From: Bradyrhizobium sp. CCBAU 51765
Lineage (GTDB): Bacteria > Pseudomonadota > Alphaproteobacteria > Rhizobiales > Xanthobacteraceae
DNA length: 64,000 nucleotides
Reading direction: 5' to 3'
Assembly (NCBI RefSeq): GCF_015291725.1
Contig: NZ_CP030038.1
Location: 4,887,001-4,951,000 of the forward strand
Every line of letters starts with the position of its first letter. Within the stretch, counting starts at the first letter, position 1. A program made the translations under genes and the position numbers. Shown piece after piece: positions 51,771 through 60,800 of this stretch. A model generated the notes under the pieces. The model saw only the letters and a program-made list of their open reading frames with translations, was not told where the DNA came from and searched no databases.

Positions 51771-52544
51771 TTACGCCGGCACCGGCTCTCCCTCGGTGTG
51801 ACGATGCTTCTCAGGCAGATAGGCCAGCAGCATTTCGCGCACGAGCGTCGGGCTCTTGGAATCGCGGATCATCAGGATGCCGTCGATGATCAAGGTGCGG
51901 TTCGTTTCTTCGTCGAGCAGCTTGCCATGCAGCTTGTCGGCGATCGGCAAACAGATCAGGTTGGCGACAACCGCGCCATACAGCGTCGCCAGCAGGGCGG
52001 TGGCCATGAACGGGCCGAGCTTGGAAGGGTCCGACATGTTGGAGAACATCTGCACCATGCCGAGCAGCGTGCCGATCATGCCGAACGCCGGAGCGCAGTC
52101 GCCGACGGCGCGATAGATCTTGCTGCCTTCGTCGAGATGCATCAGGAAATTGTCGCGGTCGCGCTCCAGATTGTCGCGAATGAAATCGAGGTCGTAGCCG
52201 TCGGCGACGTAGCGGATACCCTTGGCGAGGAACGGCTCGTCGGTCTCGACCTTTTCCAGTCCGACCGGGCCCTGCTTGCGAGCGATTTCCGCGATGCGGG
52301 CGAGTTCGTCGACGAGATCGTGAGCCGAAAGGCGGCTTAGGGTGAAGGCAAACTTTGCGCCGAGCGGCACGCCGTGGATCATCGCGGACAATGGAAAGCG
52401 GATCATCGTTGCGGCGAACGAACCGCCGAAGATGACGATCACGGCGTGGATGTCGTAAAACATCCCGAAGCTGCCGCCCATCAAGATCAGCGTCGACACA
52501 ACAGTGGCGCCCGCGGCCAGGCCGACAAGTGTTGCGATATCCAT
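51771..52544 (-). CDS. motA: Flagellar motor stator protein MotA
   Basis: 257 aa from ATG 52544 with GGAG upstream (TTG 52556 would add four residues). Four membrane segments: two near the N-terminus (LVGLAAGATVVSTLILMGG, IHAVIVIFGGSFAATM) and two at about 145–200 with the conserved APAFGMIGTLLGMVQMFSNM and LLATLYGAVVANLICLPIADKL. A cytoplasmic loop between them holds the charged residues that touch FliG. Forms the stator with MotB. Confidence 0.9.
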   Translation of the reverse strand: MDIATLVGLAAGATVVSTLILMGGSFGMFYDIHAVIVIFGGSFAATMIRFPLSAMIHGVPLGAKFAFTLSRLSAHDLVDELARIAEIARKQGPVGLEKVETDEPFLAKGIRYVADGYDLDFIRDNLERDRDNFLMHLDEGSKIYRAVGDCAPAFGMIGTLLGMVQMFSNMSDPSKLGPFMATALLATLYGAVVANLICLPIADKLHGKLLDEETNRTLIIDGILMIRDSKSPTLVREMLLAYLPEKHRHTEGEPVPA

Positions 52545-52847
52545 TATCGACTCCAACGCGTACGCGACAACGGCCGTCCTGGCCGCTGGTGCGGCCCGAC
52601 CCCGAACCGCACCGGAAACCCTAGAGCGCCGCCCTTAAAGCCGCGTAAAGGTTAAGTCCGGACAGTGTGCTGCATGCCACAGCGCCCGCTGCGATTGACG
52701 TCCGGCGACAGGAACTTCAACACTTCGCTAACCATTGGCGGGGCGCGCCACGCCGCCACATCGGCTGCGGCCCTCCGCCACATCGTGACCAGGGATCGAT
52801 TGGTGTCTGATACTGGCGCGGCATGCTCGATTGCGGGAGCCATCGCC

Positions 52848-53138
52848 ATGTTGACGCTGTTCGGTCTTCTCACCGCGCTGCCCGCGGTGCTGGCGCTCCA
52901 CCTGCTGGAGCCGGAACTCGTCCTGCCGGCTTTCAGCCTCGTGCTCTTTGCCGAGGCCGCCTTCGCGGTGATGGCAGCGCGCTTGATTCACCTCCCGGAC
53001 AATGCGGAGGGTATCACGCTATGGGACCTTGCCGGCGGCTTCACCCTGATCGGATGCGCCGCCGCAGTGTTCGGCGAGCCGGATCAGGCGGTCCTGTTTC
53101 TGACGGAACAAGGCGACCCACGGCCATCACGGCCGTAG
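52848..53138 (+). CDS. Small membrane protein (96 aa)
   Basis: From ATG 52848 (GGGAG about 10 bases upstream; an earlier GTG near 52804 is possible). The sequence is largely hydrophobic: LFGLLTALPAVLALHLL, VLPAFSLVLFAEAAFAVMAARLI, LAGGFTLIGCAAAVFG, giving two or three membrane segments. The C-terminal tail is short and polar. Not recognised; divergent from motA. Confidence 0.55.
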   Translation: MLTLFGLLTALPAVLALHLLEPELVLPAFSLVLFAEAAFAVMAARLIHLPDNAEGITLWDLAGGFTLIGCAAAVFGEPDQAVLFLTEQGDPRPSRP

Positions 53139-53154
53139 GTCATTCGATTGCCGT

Positions 53155-53874
53155 CTAGTGAATCTCCGCCGAGCGCTTCAGCGCGGCCTTCAGCTTCTCC
53201 AGCGAGAAGTCGGGGCTGCGGGCGATCTCCAGGATCGGCGTCTCGCGGCGGCCGCACAGTTCCGCGGCTTCCGGCAGCTTTGCCGCGACGTCGAGCGGGA
53301 TCACGATGGCACCGTGCCGGTCGGCGTGGATGAGATCATCGGACTTCACGGTCATGCCGGCGACGCGCACTTCGCCGCCAAAGCTTTCCGCATGCACCCA
53401 GGCATGCGACGGGCCGATCGAGCCGGCCAGCGCCTGGAAGCCCGGGGCCCATTGCGGGATGTCGCGGATCGAGCCGTCGGTGATGACGCCGAGGCAGCCG
53501 AGCGCCTTGTGCACGTTGCTCTGCACCTCGCCCCAGAATGCGCCGTAGCCGACATCGGGGCCGTCGATGTCCTGGATCACCGAGATCCGCGGGCCATGGC
53601 CGGTGCCGACATATTCGTAATAGTCGATGCGGCGCTTCGACTGTTCCTCGGCCGGGAGCGACGATTTCAGCACCGAGCGGATCGCAACCGTGCGGGCGTA
53701 GCCGACGATCGGCGGCAGGTCGGGGAACGGACAGACCAGCGGTTTCGTGGTGTAGCCGATCAGGCGCCGCTCGGGCGCCACGATCTCCATGGCATTGCAG
53801 ATCGTCGGCGTGTCATAACGGCCCAGCGCCTCGATGACGGAAGCGGGCAGCGGCCCGGTCGCGGAATTGGTCAC
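53155..53874 (-). CDS. RraA-family protein (aldolase / 'dimethylmenaquinone methyltransferase' group)
   Basis: 239 aa from GTG 53874, with GGGAGAG seven bases upstream; the longer frame upstream lacks similarity. RraA-fold blocks: YDTPTICNAMEIVAPE (about 21), GPDVGYGAFWGEVQSNVHKALGCLGVITDGSIRDIPQW (about 110–147, with the D-G-x2-RD site) and DLIHADRHGAIVIP (about 185). The family includes LigK-type aldolases and oxaloacetate decarboxylases; this paralogue's substrate is unknown and it stands alone. Confidence 0.78.
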   Translation of the reverse strand: MTNSATGPLPASVIEALGRYDTPTICNAMEIVAPERRLIGYTTKPLVCPFPDLPPIVGYARTVAIRSVLKSSLPAEEQSKRRIDYYEYVGTGHGPRISVIQDIDGPDVGYGAFWGEVQSNVHKALGCLGVITDGSIRDIPQWAPGFQALAGSIGPSHAWVHAESFGGEVRVAGMTVKSDDLIHADRHGAIVIPLDVAAKLPEAAELCGRRETPILEIARSPDFSLEKLKAALKRSAEIH

Positions 53875-53997
53875 GGCGTTCTCTCCCAGATTGGCGGCGG
53901 CTGATTGCGCGATGCCGCCGGCACAGGGGCGATATAGCCGAGATCGGGCCTCCACCCAACTCAGGCAGGCCTCATGGCAGATATCCGCGAGGAGCGC

Positions 53998-54879
53998 TCA
54001 GTGCAGACGTCCGGGCCGGTCGTCCTCGTGCGCCGGCTCCGACAGATTCGACAGCGTCGGCGCCGAAGTCGGTGACGGGACCTCGCCACCCGCCGGCGCG
54101 GCAGCTTCCATCGCGCGCGCCTGATCGCGATAGGATTTGTAGCCGAGCGGCAGGCAGAGCAGATAGAGCACCGTGCCGATCGACAGCACGTGCCAGGGAT
54201 AGGCGATCAAGAGCGCGATGAAGACGATCACGGCGACGAACGCCGGCAGCACCAGCTCCGGCGGCACGCGCATGCGCTTGGTCTTGCCCGAGAACACCGG
54301 CAGGCGCGACACCATCAGAAACGCGATCAGAAGCGTATAGGCCGCCGTCACCGCCGCAGGGATCCGGCCAAGCTCGAGGAACGCGATGTAGATCGGCAGC
54401 AGCACCGTGATGGCGCCGGCGGGCGCCGGCACGCCGGTGAAGAAATTGGCCGCGAAGGCCGGCTTGTTCGGATCATCCATGGTGGCGTTGAAGCGCGCCA
54501 GCCGCAGGCCGCCGGAGATCGCGAACACCATCGCGGCGATCCAGCCGGCATTGCCGAGCTCGTGCAGCTGCCAGAAGTACAGCATCAGGCCGGGCGCCAC
54601 CCCGAAATTGACGAAATCGGCGAGGCTGTCGAGTTCGGCGCCGAACTTGGACTGGCCCTTGATCATGCGCGCGATGCGGCCGTCGATGCCGTCGAGCGCG
54701 GCCGCGAACACGATGGCGTAGACGGCGAGCGTCATCCGCCCCTCGATCGACAGCCGGATCGAGGTCAGGCCGGCGCAGATCGCCAGCAGCGTGATGACGT
54801 TGGGCACCAGCATCCGCACCGGGATCGGTCGAAACCGCCGGCGGCGCACATCGGGATCTTTGAAGTCATAGGGCGTCAT
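53998..54879 (-). CDS. pssA: CDP-diacylglycerol–serine O-phosphatidyltransferase
   Basis: 293 aa integral membrane enzyme. The CDP-alcohol phosphotransferase motif is complete: DGIDGRIARMIKGQSKFGAELDSLADFVNFG (about 63–93; D-G-x2-A-R-x8-G-x3-D-x3-D). About eight hydrophobic segments, hydrophilic tail. It makes phosphatidylserine, the precursor of phosphatidylethanolamine formed by the neighbouring psd. The psd start is about 80 bp upstream on the same strand. Confidence 0.93.
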   Translation of the reverse strand: MTPYDFKDPDVRRRRFRPIPVRMLVPNVITLLAICAGLTSIRLSIEGRMTLAVYAIVFAAALDGIDGRIARMIKGQSKFGAELDSLADFVNFGVAPGLMLYFWQLHELGNAGWIAAMVFAISGGLRLARFNATMDDPNKPAFAANFFTGVPAPAGAITVLLPIYIAFLELGRIPAAVTAAYTLLIAFLMVSRLPVFSGKTKRMRVPPELVLPAFVAVIVFIALLIAYPWHVLSIGTVLYLLCLPLGYKSYRDQARAMEAAAPAGGEVPSPTSAPTLSNLSEPAHEDDRPGRLH

Positions 54880-54958
54880 TGCTCACCTCGAGGCGAGATA
54901 TAGCAAGCCGCGCCCCCCTCCGCCATTGCGGCGGAAGGCCCACAAGCACGACTATTGG

Positions 54959-55657
54959 TCAATTGGCGCGGTAGGCGCGGCTTGGGTCTTCGCTGGCAAG
55001 GTCGGCCAGGATCGTCTCTCCGGCGATCGCGGTCTGCCCTTCGGAGACCAGCGCCCTGGTGCCCACGGGCAAATAGACGTCGAGGCGGGAGCCGAAGCGG
55101 ATCAGGCCGAAGCGCTCGCCGGCACCGATCGCCTGCCCTTCCTTGACGAAGCAGACGATGCGCTTGGCGACGAGGCCGGCGATCTGAACCACGCCGATCC
55201 GCGCCGTCGGCGTCGTGATGACCAGCGAGTTGCGCTCATTGTCCTCGCTCGCCTTGTCGAGCTCGGCGTTGATGAAGAGGCCGGGCCGATAGGCGATGCG
55301 ATCCACCCTGCCCGCCACGGGCGCGCGGTTCACGTGGCAGTTGAACACGCTCATGAACACCGAAATGCGCGGCAGCGGCCGGTCGCCGAGCCCGAGCTCG
55401 GCCGGGGGCAGCGCCATGGTGATCATCGAAACGCGGCCGTCGGCGGGCGACACCACCAGCCCGTCACGCACGGGCGTCACGCGGACGGGGTCGCGGAAGA
55501 ACAGCGCGCACCACACGGTCAGGATCGTGCCGATCCACCCCAGCGGCGACCACAGCCAGAACAGGACCAGGCTTGCGAGCGCGAAGCCACCGATGAAGGG
55601 ATAGCCCTCCTTGTGGATCGGCGGGATCTGGCGCTGGATCGAATCGAGAATGGACAT
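54959..55657 (-). CDS. psd: Phosphatidylserine decarboxylase proenzyme
   Basis: 232 aa, the short bacterial form (about 25 kDa). N-terminal membrane anchor ([23 protein letters not shown]), middle [18 protein letters not shown] (about 115–132) with the catalytic His, and the self-cleavage site at Gly-Ser in [15 protein letters not shown] (about 186–200), where Ser becomes the pyruvoyl group. Forms phosphatidylethanolamine. Gene order psd–pssA is usual in alphaproteobacteria. Confidence 0.93.
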   Translation of the reverse strand: MSILDSIQRQIPPIHKEGYPFIGGFALASLVLFWLWSPLGWIGTILTVWCALFFRDPVRVTPVRDGLVVSPADGRVSMITMALPPAELGLGDRPLPRISVFMSVFNCHVNRAPVAGRVDRIAYRPGLFINAELDKASEDNERNSLVITTPTARIGVVQIAGLVAKRIVCFVKEGQAIGAGERFGLIRFGSRLDVYLPVGTRALVSEGQTAIAGETILADLASEDPSRAYRAN

Positions 55658-55735
55658 CGCTATCTGCCGCTCGGGGTTAATGGCACGGGTCGTCGCGCGC
55701 GCTTGTTTAGGCCAGAGTTGGGACCGGAGACAAGG

Positions 55736-57694
55736 TCAGTCGACCGCCGCAGGCGTCGTCAGGATGTCATCGACCGGCGGCGGCTCCCGGTTGGGCGCCG
55801 CGCTGGTGTCGGCCATCTTGGCCAGTTTCTCGCGTGCCGCCTCGGCCTCGCGCTGCCTGTTCCACATGCTGGCATAGAGGCCGCCCTGCGCGAGCAGTTT
55901 GGCGTGGGTGCCACGCTCGGCGATGCGGCCCTGGTCGAGCACGATGATCTCGTCGGCGCCGACGATGGTCGAAAGCCGGTGCGCGATCACCAGCGAGGTG
56001 CGGTTCTTCGCCACGCGCTCGAGCGCACCCTGGATCTCGTGCTCGGTGTGGGTGTCGAGCGCCGAGGTCGCTTCGTCCAGCACCAGGATCGGCGGCGCCT
56101 TGAGCACCGTGCGCGCGATCGCGACGCGCTGCTTCTCGCCGCCCGACAGCTTCAGGCCGCGCTCGCCGACCTGGGTCTCGTAACCCTTCGGCGCCATGCG
56201 GATGAAATGGTCGATCTGCGCAAGGCGCGCCGCCTCCTCGACCTCGGTATCGGTCGCATCCCAGCGGCCGTAGCGGATGTTGTAGCGGATGGTGTCGTTG
56301 AACAGCACGGTGTCTTGCGGCACCATGCCGATCGATGCCCGCAAGCTCGCCTGCGTGACGTCGCGGATGTCCTGGCCGTCGATCAGGATCTTGCCGCCGG
56401 AGACGTCATACAGGCGGAACAGCAGCCGCGAGATGGTCGACTTGCCTGCGCCCGACGGGCCGACGATGGCGACGGTCTTCCCGGCCGGCACCTCGAAGCT
56501 GATGCCTTTCAGGATCGGGCGCGCCGGCTCGTAGGCAAAGCGCACGTCCTCGAAGCGCACGATGCCCGCGGAGATGACCAGCGGCTTCGCGCCAGGCGCA
56601 TCCTTGATCTCGGCCTCGCGGCCCAGCACATTGAACATCTTCTCGATGTCGATGATCGCCTGCTTGATCTCGCGATAGACCATGCCCATGAAGTTCAGGG
56701 GCTGGTAGAGCTGGATCATCATGGCGTTGACCAGCACGAAATCGCCGACGGTGTTGGTGCCGTTGCGCACGCCGATCGCGCACATCAGCATGGTCGCGGT
56801 CAGGCCCAGCGTGAAGATCACTGCCTGGCCGGTGTTGAGCACCGCGAGCGACGTATAGGTGCGGACGCTCGCCTCCTCGTAGCGCTCCACCGATTTGTCG
56901 TAGCGCTGCGCCTCACGCGCCTCGGCGCTGAAATATTTGACGGTCTCGTAGTTGAGCAGCGAGTCGATCGCCTTGGTGTTCGCCTCGGTGTCGGAATCGT
57001 TCATCTTGCGGCGGATGCCGATCCGCCACTCGGTCGCGATGTAGGTGTAGTACATGTAGAGCGCGACCGTGATCAGGGTCACGACCACGTAACGCCAGTC
57101 GAACTGCCAGAGCAGCACCGCCAGCAGCAGCGTGACCTCGACGATGGTCGGGATCAGCTGCAGGATCACCATGCGCACGATGACCTCGATGCCCTCGCGG
57201 CCGCGCTCGAGCACGCGCGTCAGGCCGCCGGTCTTGCGCTCGAGGTGAAAGCGCAGCGACAGCTCGTGCATGTGAATGAAGGTGATGGTGGCGAGCTTGC
57301 GCACCGCATGCATGGCGACGCGGGCGAAGATGCCGTCGCGCCATTGCGTCAGCACCGCCATCAGGATGCGCATCACGCCATAGCTTGCAGTCAGCAGCAA
57401 TGGCGAGGCGATCACCCAGAGATGCCAGTTATCGGGCTGCACCGGCGCGGTGTTGGCGCCGGTCAGCGCATCCGTCGCCCATTTGAAGCTGAACGGCACG
57501 GCCAGCGTGATCAGCTTGGCGGCGAGCAGCAGCACCAGCGACCAGACCACCCGCATCTTCAAATCGGAGCGATCGCCCGGCCAGATATAGGGCCACAGAT
57601 GCGCCAGCGTGCCCATCAGCGTGGCCCCGGCCTGCGGTCCTCCGGCGGGAGGATCAGGAACGTCGGCGCCGTCGAGCGATTGAGGTTGGACCAT
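55736..57694 (-). CDS. ABC exporter of the Atm1/HMT1 (ABCB7) family
   Basis: 652 aa, fused membrane and ATPase half-transporter. Six membrane segments in residues 40–360 with SFKWATDAL and MHELSLRFHLERKTGGLTRVLERG, a strong mark of Atm1-type exporters. ATPase domain: Walker A GPSGAGKST (about 420), signature LSGGEKQRVAIARTVL (about 522), Walker B ILVLDEATSALD (about 545). Bacterial Atm1 homologues export glutathione-linked sulfur or metal conjugates. Start at ATG 57694. Confidence 0.9.
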   Translation of the reverse strand: MVQPQSLDGADVPDPPAGGPQAGATLMGTLAHLWPYIWPGDRSDLKMRVVWSLVLLLAAKLITLAVPFSFKWATDALTGANTAPVQPDNWHLWVIASPLLLTASYGVMRILMAVLTQWRDGIFARVAMHAVRKLATITFIHMHELSLRFHLERKTGGLTRVLERGREGIEVIVRMVILQLIPTIVEVTLLLAVLLWQFDWRYVVVTLITVALYMYYTYIATEWRIGIRRKMNDSDTEANTKAIDSLLNYETVKYFSAEAREAQRYDKSVERYEEASVRTYTSLAVLNTGQAVIFTLGLTATMLMCAIGVRNGTNTVGDFVLVNAMMIQLYQPLNFMGMVYREIKQAIIDIEKMFNVLGREAEIKDAPGAKPLVISAGIVRFEDVRFAYEPARPILKGISFEVPAGKTVAIVGPSGAGKSTISRLLFRLYDVSGGKILIDGQDIRDVTQASLRASIGMVPQDTVLFNDTIRYNIRYGRWDATDTEVEEAARLAQIDHFIRMAPKGYETQVGERGLKLSGGEKQRVAIARTVLKAPPILVLDEATSALDTHTEHEIQGALERVAKNRTSLVIAHRLSTIVGADEIIVLDQGRIAERGTHAKLLAQGGLYASMWNRQREAEAAREKLAKMADTSAAPNREPPPVDDILTTPAAVD

Positions 57695-57896
57695 CAAGAA
57701 ACCTGAAAAGCCCGCCGGATGCGGGCGAAACTGCGATTAACGATTTTCGTCCGTCATATAGAGCCTTCCCGATGCCCGCGCACCCCGCCAGATGGCGAAT
57801 CTTTGATTGTTTATCGTCATTTACCGGTAGATTCCCGGGAGTATCAAATCACCGATTGGGCTTGACGCCTGTTCGTTGCAATGCATCATGGCACCA

Positions 57897-58502
57897 ATGA
57901 GCACGATCAAAACCGTCTGCGTCTATTGCGGCTCCGGCCCAGGAACCAATCCCCGCTTCGCCGAAGGCGCCAAGGCGTTCGGCAAGGCGCTCGCCGAAAA
58001 CAACATCCGATTGGTCTATGGCGGCGGCTCGCTCGGTCTGATGGGTGCGGTCGCGACCTCCGTGCTCGACCACGGCGGCACCGTCACCGGCATCATTCCC
58101 GACTTCCTGCGGATGCGCGAGAACGCGCTGACGCGGGTGCAGGAGATGATCGTCACTCCCGACATGCACGAGCGCAAGCGCCTGATGTTCGAACGCTCCG
58201 ACGCCTTCGTGGCGCTGCCGGGCGGCGTCGGCACGCTGGAGGAGCTGGTCGAGCAGATGACCTGGAAGCAGCTCGGCCGTCACGCCAAGCCGGTGCTGCT
58301 CGCCAACATCGACAATTTCTGGGAGCCGCTGTTCTCGCTGCTGTCGCACATGCGTCAGACCGAGTTCATCCGCGCGGGCCTTTCGATCGACGTCCTCAAG
58401 GCCGATCGCGTCGAGGACATTCTGCCGAAGCTGAAGGCGGCAGTTGCCCAGCTGGCCGAAGCGGAAAAGCAGCTCGCCCCGGAAATGGCGCGCAAGCTGT
58501 AA
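57897..58502 (+). CDS. LOG-family Rossmann-fold protein (TIGR00730; cytokinin riboside 5'-monophosphate phosphoribohydrolase type)
   Basis: 201 aa from ATG 57897 (ATG 57888 adds three residues). TVCVYCGSGPGTNPRFAEGA (about 5–24), LVYGGGSLGLMGAVA (about 40–54), MHERKRLMFERSDAFVALPGGVGTLEELVEQMTWKQLG (about 87–124) holding the PGGxGTxxE nucleotide-binding motif. The family cleaves the ribose-phosphate from cytokinin nucleotides or AMP. In a rhizobium a cytokinin role is attractive but the family is general. Confidence 0.88.
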   Translation: MSTIKTVCVYCGSGPGTNPRFAEGAKAFGKALAENNIRLVYGGGSLGLMGAVATSVLDHGGTVTGIIPDFLRMRENALTRVQEMIVTPDMHERKRLMFERSDAFVALPGGVGTLEELVEQMTWKQLGRHAKPVLLANIDNFWEPLFSLLSHMRQTEFIRAGLSIDVLKADRVEDILPKLKAAVAQLAEAEKQLAPEMARKL

Positions 58503-58506
58503 GGCT

Positions 58507-58884
58507 CTACTCCGCCGGAAACGTCACCGCCTCGATCCGGTTGCCGTCGGGATCGGTGATGAAGGCTGCGTAATAGCGCACGCGGTCGTGCGGGCGGATG
58601 CCGGGCGCGCCGTCGGAGCCACCGCCGGCCGACAGCGCTGCGGCGTGAAACGCATCCACTTCGCTCGTCGTCTTCGCCCGCAGGCAGATGTGCACGCCGC
58701 TCTCCGGCGGCACACGCCGCATGCCTTCGCGCAAGTTGATCCAGAACTCCGGATAGGCCTTGCCAAAACCGACCGTGCGCGGCCGCGTGACGAGACGCGT
58801 GAGGCCGAGCGATGCGAGCGTCGTCTCGTAGAACTTTGCGGCGCGTTCGAGATCGCTGACCCCGACGGAGATGTGGTCGATCAT
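58507..58884 (-). CDS. VOC-family (glyoxalase/bleomycin-resistance-like) protein
   Basis: 125 aa single VOC domain from ATG 58884. MIDHISVGVSDLERAAKFYETTLASLGL (first beta-alpha-beta), GVHICLRAKTTSEVDAFHAAAL (second), and YYAAFITDPDGNRIEAVTF ending with the metal-ligand Glu. The set H5/H-in-HICL/E suits a divalent metal site. Substrate unknown. It converges on the LOG-family gene with only four bases between stops. Confidence 0.8.
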   Translation of the reverse strand: MIDHISVGVSDLERAAKFYETTLASLGLTRLVTRPRTVGFGKAYPEFWINLREGMRRVPPESGVHICLRAKTTSEVDAFHAAALSAGGGSDGAPGIRPHDRVRYYAAFITDPDGNRIEAVTFPAE

Positions 58885-58907
58885 TGGTTCGCTCCCCCTC
58901 TCTTCCC

Positions 58908-58992
58908 CGTCATTGCGAGGCGCGAGGCGACGAAGCAATCCAGACTGTTTCCGCGGACGACTCCGGATTGCTTCGCTTCGCTCGCAATGACG
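58908..58992. repeat. Intergenic palindromic repeat (CGTCATTGCGAG family)
   Basis: CGTCATTGCGAGGCGCGAG and GAAGCAATCCAG (58908–58943) mirror CCGGATTGCTTCGCTTCG and CTCGCAATGACG (58963–58992), giving a long imperfect hairpin. Lies between two same-strand genes. Confidence 0.8.
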
Positions 58993-59014
58993 ACTGGTTA
59001 CGCACCGCCGTCCC

Positions 59015-60622
59015 TTACGCCGGCGCTCCCGACTTCACGAGCTTGTAGATCACCGAATCCATCAACGCCTGGAAGGAGGCGTCGATGATGTTCGGGGAGA
59101 CGCCGACCGTGGTCCAGCGGTCGCCGTTCTCGTCCTCGCTCTCGATCAGAACGCGCGTGACCGCGCCGGTGCCGCCGTTGAGGATACGGACGCGATAGTC
59201 GATCAGCTTCAACCCCTCGATGTATTTCTGGTACTTGCCGAGGTCCTTGCGCAGGGCAACGTCGAGCGCATTGACGGGGCCGTTGCCTTCGGCCGCCGAG
59301 ATCAGATGCTCGCCGGCGACGTCGACCTTGACCACCGCGAGCGCCACCGTGACGCGTTCCCCCAGCGCGTTGTAGCGTTGCTCGACATTGACGTCGAACT
59401 GCTCGACCTCGAAATAATGCGGCACCTTGCCGAGCGTGCGGCGCGCCAGGAGCTCGAACGAGGCATTGGCAGATTCATAGGCGTAGCCCGCTGCCTCGCG
59501 CGCCTTCAACTCCTCGACGAGGCGCGTCAGCTTCGGATCGCTCTTCTCGTAAGGGATGCCGGCGCGATCGAGCTCGGCGATGACATTGGAGCGGCCGGCC
59601 TGGTCGGACACCAACACCTTGCGGTGGTTGCCGACCAGCTCCGGCAACACGTGCTCGTAGGTCTGCGGATCCTTCAGCACGGCGGAGGCATGGATGCCGG
59701 TCTTGGTGACGAAGGCGCTCTCGCCGACGTAAGGAGCATGCCGGTTCGGCACGCGGTTGAGCATGTCGTCGAGCGTGCGCGAGACCTTGACGAGCGTCGC
59801 CAGCTTCTCCGCGGTGACGCCGATCTCGAAGGCGTCGGCAAACCCCGTCTTCAATTTCAGCGTTGGGATCAGCGAGCAGAGATTGGCATTGCCGCAGCGC
59901 TCGCCGAGACCGTTCAGCGTGCCCTGGATCTGCCGCGCGCCGGCGCGCACCGCGGCCAGCGAATTGGCCACCGCCTGCTCGGTGTCGTTGTGGGCGTGGA
60001 TGCCGACATGATCACCGGGAATGTGCTTCGTCACCTCGGCGACAATGGCCTCGATCTCGTTCGGCATGGTGCCGCCGTTGGTGTCGCACAGCACCACCCA
60101 GCGCGCGCCGGCCTCATAAGCCGCCTTGGCGCAGGCCAGCGCGAAGCTCGGGTCCTCCTTGTAGCCGTCGAAGAAATGTTCGCAGTCGAGCATCACCTCG
60201 CGGCCGGCGGCCTTCGCGGCGGCGACGCTGTCGCGGATCGAGGCGAGGTTCTCCTCCTTCGTCGTCTCCAGCGCGACGCGCACCTGATAGGCCGAGGATT
60301 TTGCCACGAAGCAGATCGCGTCCGCCTTCGCCTCCAGCAGCCCGGCGACGCCGGGGTCGTTGGAGACCGAGCGCCCTGACCGGCGCGTCATGCCGAACGC
60401 AGTAAAGCGCGCATGATTGAGCTTCGGCTTGGCCGCGAAGAATTCGCTGTCGAGCGGATTGGCGCCGGGATAGCCGCCCTCGACATAGTCGATGCCGAGA
60501 TCGTCGAGCATCGCCGCGATGACCTGCTTGTCTTCAAGCGTGAAATCGACGCCGTTGGTCTGCGCCCCGTCGCGCAGCGTGGTGTCGAACAGATAGAGGC
60601 GCTCCTTCTTTGCCGAGTTCAT
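59015..60622 (-). CDS. cimA: (R)-citramalate synthase
   Basis: 535 aa, DRE-TIM metallolyase. YLFDTTLRDGAQTNGVDFTLEDK (about 10–32; the DTTLRDG substrate/metal motif), CDTNGGTMPNE (about 180), GIHAHNDTEQAVANSLAAVRAGARQIQGTLNGLGERCGNANL (about 206–247), and a C-terminal LeuA regulatory domain (about 390–520). It condenses pyruvate and acetyl-CoA to citramalate for isoleucine synthesis; CimA rather than IPMS by length and motif form. Confidence 0.92.
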   Translation of the reverse strand: MNSAKKERLYLFDTTLRDGAQTNGVDFTLEDKQVIAAMLDDLGIDYVEGGYPGANPLDSEFFAAKPKLNHARFTAFGMTRRSGRSVSNDPGVAGLLEAKADAICFVAKSSAYQVRVALETTKEENLASIRDSVAAAKAAGREVMLDCEHFFDGYKEDPSFALACAKAAYEAGARWVVLCDTNGGTMPNEIEAIVAEVTKHIPGDHVGIHAHNDTEQAVANSLAAVRAGARQIQGTLNGLGERCGNANLCSLIPTLKLKTGFADAFEIGVTAEKLATLVKVSRTLDDMLNRVPNRHAPYVGESAFVTKTGIHASAVLKDPQTYEHVLPELVGNHRKVLVSDQAGRSNVIAELDRAGIPYEKSDPKLTRLVEELKAREAAGYAYESANASFELLARRTLGKVPHYFEVEQFDVNVEQRYNALGERVTVALAVVKVDVAGEHLISAAEGNGPVNALDVALRKDLGKYQKYIEGLKLIDYRVRILNGGTGAVTRVLIESEDENGDRWTTVGVSPNIIDASFQALMDSVIYKLVKSGAPA

Positions 60623-60643
60623 CGCGAGCGTCCGTTCTTGTTG

Positions 60644-60761
60644 CCTCCCCCCTTGTGGGGGAGGTCGGCGTCACGCAGTGACGCCGGGAGGGGGGTGCCA
60701 CACGGGCGGTCTGAGCGCGAGGCCACCCCCCTCCCCAACCCTGCCCCACAAGGGGGAAGAG
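60644..60761. repeat. Intergenic palindromic repeat (CTCCCCCCTTGTGGGG family)
   Basis: Outer blocks CTCCCCCCTTGTGGGG and CCCCACAAGGGGGAAGAG pair, inner GGGAGGGGGGTGCCAC and GGCCACCCCCCTCCC pair, and GGCGTCACGCAGTGACGCC (60667–60685) forms its own 8-bp hairpin. It fills the gap between cimA and the GNAT gene. Confidence 0.8.
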
Positions 60762-60800
60762 AGCGGAGAGAGGCTCGCGCTTGGTGAACAAGCTGCTTGC

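Noticed and set aside
54926-57706. 926-codon open frame on the plus strand
   Set aside because: Shadow of psd and the Atm1-like exporter; very His/Arg/Asp-rich with no motif.
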